This document shows positions 60,880 through 64,000 of a stretch of 64,000 bases of DNA, piece by piece. The notes below the pieces were generated by a model that was not told where the DNA came from, ran no database searches, and saw only the letters and a list, made by a program, of their open reading frames with translations. Where the stretch lies: the NCBI GenBank assembly GCA_963556255.1, contig OY744615.1, positions 15,045,537-15,109,536 on the forward strand. The letters run 5' to 3'. The position numbers were made by a program, and so were the translations under genes. Origin of the DNA: Allolobophora icterica. Its lineage: Eukaryota > Annelida > Clitellata > Crassiclitellata > Lumbricidae. Each line of letters begins with the position of its first letter. The first letter of the stretch is position 1.

Positions 60880-61671
60880 TCACACTTCTCTAATTTGAAA
60901 CCTGATCGATAACTCCTCGCCTCGAAGGTTGATTAGTTTTCCATTTTGATCTGTGAGTTTTGTTTCCATGGCCGAAATCGTAAATAGCGTAATAGGAAGA
61001 TATACTAAATTAACGGGCACTTCTATAATCTTGTATCCGGGGCCTACATTCGGGAAAAAGGAATATATAATGTTTTCCGTTGTTCCGTTAGAGTACGAAG
61101 ATCCTATTACGTCGCTGGTTACTCTCAAACTATTTACGTTCATTATATTTACTATGTTCTCCGATTCGTTATATCCTTCTGAATACACTCGGCTCTTAAA
61201 TCCTAAAACAGTTCTAATCGAGTTCTCGATTGTCATATTAACCTGATAGTTAGCACCGATATCTAACACCGACTTCAAAGTATTGTTGTTCGCTTGTAAC
61301 GTTATACAGTACGCATCTCCCGTTTCGTCATAATGTCCTGATTGTTTCATGATTCTCTGAATGTGTTCGTTTATATCTACGATTTCGTAACTCCCTTCTG
61401 GGATTTCTATAGTAAACCACGTTCTACCATTATCCGGCGAATACACAAACTTTTGGTTGCTAAAGTCAATATTGGGGAAGGAATTATAAGTCTCAAGATT
61501 AACAAGACACATTTCATACTTTTTATTTTTGTCAAGTTGAATCAGAGGATTAAATTTTGTTCGAATTTGCGTGCTCCTTTCGCTCACCAAAATGCTGAAT
61601 GATTCTTTAGGCTCCGTGTTACGAGCGATCTTTTCTGTGTTCAGAACTATCTTTTCTAACCTCGCTTCCAT
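60880..61671 (-). CDS. Minor capsid (penton-like) protein
   Basis: 263 codons. Conserved features of the Polinton minor capsid family are present: KKYEMCLVNLETYNSFPNID near 49-68, FVYSPDNGRTWFTIEIPEGS near 75-94 with YEIVDINEHI, and a beta-rich remainder to LSIRFQIREV. The family adopts a single jelly-roll and forms pentameric vertices. It lies directly after the ATPase in the minus-strand series, as is common in the group. Confidence 0.8.
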   Translation of the reverse strand: MEARLEKIVLNTEKIARNTEPKESFSILVSERSTQIRTKFNPLIQLDKNKKYEMCLVNLETYNSFPNIDFSNQKFVYSPDNGRTWFTIEIPEGSYEIVDINEHIQRIMKQSGHYDETGDAYCITLQANNNTLKSVLDIGANYQVNMTIENSIRTVLGFKSRVYSEGYNESENIVNIMNVNSLRVTSDVIGSSYSNGTTENIIYSFFPNVGPGYKIIEVPVNLVYLPITLFTISAMETKLTDQNGKLINLRGEELSIRFQIREV

Positions 61672-61720
61672 TATATATATATAATATATATAATATATAA
61701 CTTATGAAGAAGCTGAAGGC

Positions 61721-62500
61721 TTATGCTGAAGGCATATAAAATGTATCTAACCCACTTCTATATTTGCCGTTGTTTTTTTTACTGGTTAAATCTATCACTA
61801 CAAATCCGTGCGGACGCTCCCACGCAGTTTTGCACAGTTTTACAAATTCGTCTTTAGGCATATCATCTACGCCTACGTGATCGTTGTATATATTATTAAT
61901 ATTTTTAAGATCTTGACTAAATAAACAGATAAAGTTTGCATTCTCTCTGATAGTCTGTCTAGGCAGCTTGAAGTAGTTTTGGGCTAGGTAAAAGCAATCA
62001 ACATTGCTATGTCTCCCTCTGATATAATACGATTCGCATTTGTTTTGTTTTTCTAATTGTAAGTCGTCGAAAATCATGAGATTCTGCTTGGCACTCAAGT
62101 CTCTCGGATCGGGGACTTCTTCCGAAGTTTCAAAGAATCGACAGTTCATATCAGATTTTTTAACTATACTTTTAGCCATTTCTTCAACGACTGATATTGG
62201 AGATACATTTAACCTTGCAATCTCGTCTTGACAACCAAACAAATTGACAATTGCTTCTTTAGGCAATTTTTCTTCGAATGCTTTTTTCAGTATTTTATAT
62301 TCTGGTTGAAAGAGAGATCTTCCAAATACCTGTAAGTTGTCATAATCTAACCATCCTGGATTCAAAAGTAAATTTAATAATAGCGTTGTCTTACCACATC
62401 CAGATTTTCCTACGATCAGACCCCTTATACTTCTAGGTAATAATTGGTTATTAAATCTTTTTGATGTCTCGTCGTTCCAAGATAAATCTTTAACTTCCAT
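61721..62500 (-). CDS. FtsK/HerA-type genome-packaging ATPase (A32-like)
   Basis: 259 codons. Walker A GKSGCGKTTL at residues 31-40 and Walker B LMIFDDL at 141-147, with both acidic residues. A sensor-like FLAQNYFKLPRQTIRENAN-type segment follows (CFYLAQNYFKLPRQTIREN, about 169-187). This is the order found in poxvirus A32-type DNA-packaging ATPases of Polintons and related viruses, which pump the genome into capsids. It heads the minus-strand series and is divergent from the integrase gene, with 35 bp between the start codons. Confidence 0.92.
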   Translation of the reverse strand: MEVKDLSWNDETSKRFNNQLLPRSIRGLIVGKSGCGKTTLLLNLLLNPGWLDYDNLQVFGRSLFQPEYKILKKAFEEKLPKEAIVNLFGCQDEIARLNVSPISVVEEMAKSIVKKSDMNCRFFETSEEVPDPRDLSAKQNLMIFDDLQLEKQNKCESYYIRGRHSNVDCFYLAQNYFKLPRQTIRENANFICLFSQDLKNINNIYNDHVGVDDMPKDEFVKLCKTAWERPHGFVVIDLTSKKNNGKYRSGLDTFYMPSA

Positions 62501-62535
62501 TTCTTTTTTAATTATAGAAATAGTTTTATATTAAA
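62501..62535. promoter_or_regulatory. Compact divergent promoter between ATPase and integrase
   Basis: Only 35 bp separate the two start codons. On the plus strand TTTTATATTAAAATG leads into the integrase start; on the minus strand ATTATAGAAATAG-complement AT-rich sequence leads into the ATPase. Both are A/T-only apart from three bases, like the other spacers in the element. Confidence 0.5.
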
Positions 62536-64000
62536 ATGTATATGGAACAGATGTATTGCGTAAAGTGCAAGAGAGAAACCGAAATGACAGATATTCAAAA
62601 TTTCATCAGTAAAAATAAAAGACCCATGCTTAAAGGTATCTGTGTCGATTGCGGAAAAACTAAAACTCGATTTGTTTCCACTGCCAAAACAGGAGGCGAT
62701 CTAGTTGGGTCTTTAAATTCAGCTACGAAAAATCTAAAACTTCCCTGGGCGAAATTCCCTGGAGAATTGCATCTTCCAGGACATTCGTTTACGGGCCCCG
62801 GAACAAGATTAGATTTAAGATTGAATCCTGACGCCTCCCCTAAAGACTGGAGTCAGCCTGTGGACAGAATCGATCAAGCAGCTTATCGTCATAATTTAGC
62901 TTATGACCAGTATTCGGATACCGCTGCTAGAAATGCAGCCGACAGAGTAATGGTAAATGAATTAAATAATATATCTAATCCTACATTACGTGAGCGCGTC
63001 GAAAGAGCGATAATTAAACCTATTTTAGCGACAAAAGCCAATCTTGGTTTAGGTTTAGGTACTTCCGATTCAAAGTCCGCTGTAAATGCGTCTCAAAAAT
63101 GGACGGATCAACTGGCTGAAGAATTACATAAACCGGTAATACGACATTTTACAAAAAGGAAGGTTTACGTTAAAGGTGCTGACGACACTTGGGCTGCAGA
63201 CCTCATAGACATGCAATCTTTCGCGAAATATAACAATGGCGTTAAATATTTATTAAGTGTTATCGATATTTTTTCAAAATACGGGTGGCTTGTCCCGATT
63301 AAAGATAAGAGCGGAAAATCTGTGTTCAATGCTTTCACCAAAATACTTTCCAGTAGCGGACGAAAACCCGAGAAACTGTGGGTCGATAAGGGAAAGGAGT
63401 TTTACAATAAAAACGTGAAATCAATTGGATTCCAGTTATACTCCACTGAAAATGAAGAAAAGTCATCCGTTATCGAACGATGGAATAGAACTATGAAGGA
63501 GAAAATGTTCAAATATTTTACTGCTAATTCGACTAGGAAATATATCGATGTTTTAGAAAATATGGTTGATCGTTATAACAACACTAGACACTCTTCCATA
63601 AAAATGACTCCAATAAAAGCGAGTATGAAGAAAAATGAGACTATTGTATGGAAAAATTTATATGGAGGATTGAATGCAGAACCACCTGATAAACCTAAAT
63701 TTTCAATAGGAGATAAGGTTCGAATTTCTAAAAAGAAGAAATTCTTTGAAGCGGGTTTTACACCTAGATGGACGGAAGAGGTGTTTACTGTGACAACAAT
63801 TCAATACACCGATCCTCCAACCTATAAGATAACAGATTTAAACGGAGAACAGATTCAAGGATCATTTTACGAGCAAGAATTACAAAAGACGACTCAGGAA
63901 GTCTATAGGATCGAAAAAATCATAAAAAAACGCGGAAATAAATCTTTCGTAAAGTGGCAAGGATATCCCGAATCTTTTAATTCATGGGTTGATAATGAAA
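62536..64000 (+). CDS. Zinc ribbon - PLA2-like - DDE integrase - chromodomain fusion (partial)
   Basis: 488 codons, open to the window edge. Residues 6-46 form a zinc ribbon (CVKC ... CVDCG) of the DUF5679 kind. Residues about 80-165 are a phospholipase-A2-like domain of the parvovirus VP1 type: FTGPGTRLD (85-93) is the calcium loop, and AAYRHNLAYDQY (115-126) corresponds to the H-D-x-x-Y active site, but with asparagine (N120) in place of the aspartate after H119. Residues 215-365 are a retrovirus-like integrase: D222 (WAADLIDM), D284 (LWVDKGKEFYN), E314 (SVIERWN). A chromodomain begins at 456 (VYRIEKIIKK ... FVKWQGY). The integrase inserts the linear element; the chromodomain may direct it to chromatin. 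The gene is divergent from the rest. Confidence 0.92.
   Translation, partial: MYMEQMYCVKCKRETEMTDIQNFISKNKRPMLKGICVDCGKTKTRFVSTAKTGGDLVGSLNSATKNLKLPWAKFPGELHLPGHSFTGPGTRLDLRLNPDASPKDWSQPVDRIDQAAYRHNLAYDQYSDTAARNAADRVMVNELNNISNPTLRERVERAIIKPILATKANLGLGLGTSDSKSAVNASQKWTDQLAEELHKPVIRHFTKRKVYVKGADDTWAADLIDMQSFAKYNNGVKYLLSVIDIFSKYGWLVPIKDKSGKSVFNAFTKILSSSGRKPEKLWVDKGKEFYNKNVKSIGFQLYSTENEEKSSVIERWNRTMKEKMFKYFTANSTRKYIDVLENMVDRYNNTRHSSIKMTPIKASMKKNETIVWKNLYGGLNAEPPDKPKFSIGDKVRISKKKKFFEAGFTPRWTEEVFTVTTIQYTDPPTYKITDLNGEQIQGSFYEQELQKTTQEVYRIEKIIKKRGNKSFVKWQGYPESFNSWVDNE

Larger units (their letters stand above)
49261..64000. mobile_element. Polinton/Maverick (adintovirus-like) element, right end outside window
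   Basis: At least 14.6 kb with the full Polinton core set: integrase, protein-primed polymerase B, packaging ATPase, adenain-type protease, major and minor capsid proteins. Accessory genes common to the group are also present. All but the integrase are on the minus strand with very short spacers, and every recognised frame is open. Left boundary is my estimate: between the (GAAT)n tract and the last stop codon at 49387; no terminal inverted repeat could be confirmed because its partner is beyond 64000. Confidence 0.93.

Overview
The window is invertebrate nuclear DNA: AT-rich, with spliced-gene remnants, long microsatellites, tRNA-derived SINEs, several LINE lineages and many DNA transposons. 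Gene families and repeat style suggest a marine invertebrate (echinoderm, hemichordate or lophotrochozoan-like). I cannot fix the species.

Layout. 1-2.5 kb: simple repeats, a hairpin and what looks like the terminal coding exon of an ARID3/dead-ringer-type gene. 5.5-10 kb and 32-37.4 kb: two copies of a segmental duplication, each with a multi-finger C2H2 zinc-finger gene on the minus strand. Copy 1 is frameshifted; copy 2 has a long open frame ended early by a 6-bp insertion. 10.4-15.1 kb: LINE and SINE pieces, a (ATT)n block, a foldback element, a 35-bp-stem hairpin, a decayed Ty3/Gypsy element and two hAT-type MITEs with target-site duplications. 15.4-21.2 kb: a tandem array whose ~250-bp units look like repeated exon-intron modules, interrupted by a minisatellite and two inserted elements. 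20-31.6 kb: hAT elements with 8-bp target duplications, a second foldback element, and an intact piggyBac-like transposon bounded by TTAA. 37.5-40 kb: fragments of one LINE family and a 435-bp palindrome. 40.9-44.9 kb: a long-terminal-inverted-repeat (foldback) element carrying a broken cellular-type gene. 44.9-47.0 kb: an intact intronless gene for a tandem Mab-21/cGAS-like nucleotidyltransferase protein. 47.5-48.1 kb: a SINE and a hAT MITE, both with target duplications.

49.4-64.0 kb is most of a Polinton/Maverick (adintovirus-like) element with every recognised reading frame open. Minus-strand genes from right to left are: packaging ATPase, penton-like minor capsid protein, a glycine/hydrophobic pX-like protein, a dUTPase-fold-like protein, a membrane protein, a DUF8207-type protein, a pVI-like basic protein, the double-jelly-roll major capsid protein, a SAP plus NUMOD-like DNA-binding protein, protein-primed DNA polymerase B, an adenain-type protease, and two paralogous fibre-like proteins with discoidin-like C-termini. 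The divergent plus-strand gene, cut by the window edge, fuses a zinc ribbon, a parvovirus-VP1-type PLA2-like domain, a DDE integrase and a chromodomain. Together they cover integration, protein-primed replication, capsid assembly, packaging, maturation and probably attachment. The right terminus lies outside the window and I could not identify the left one.
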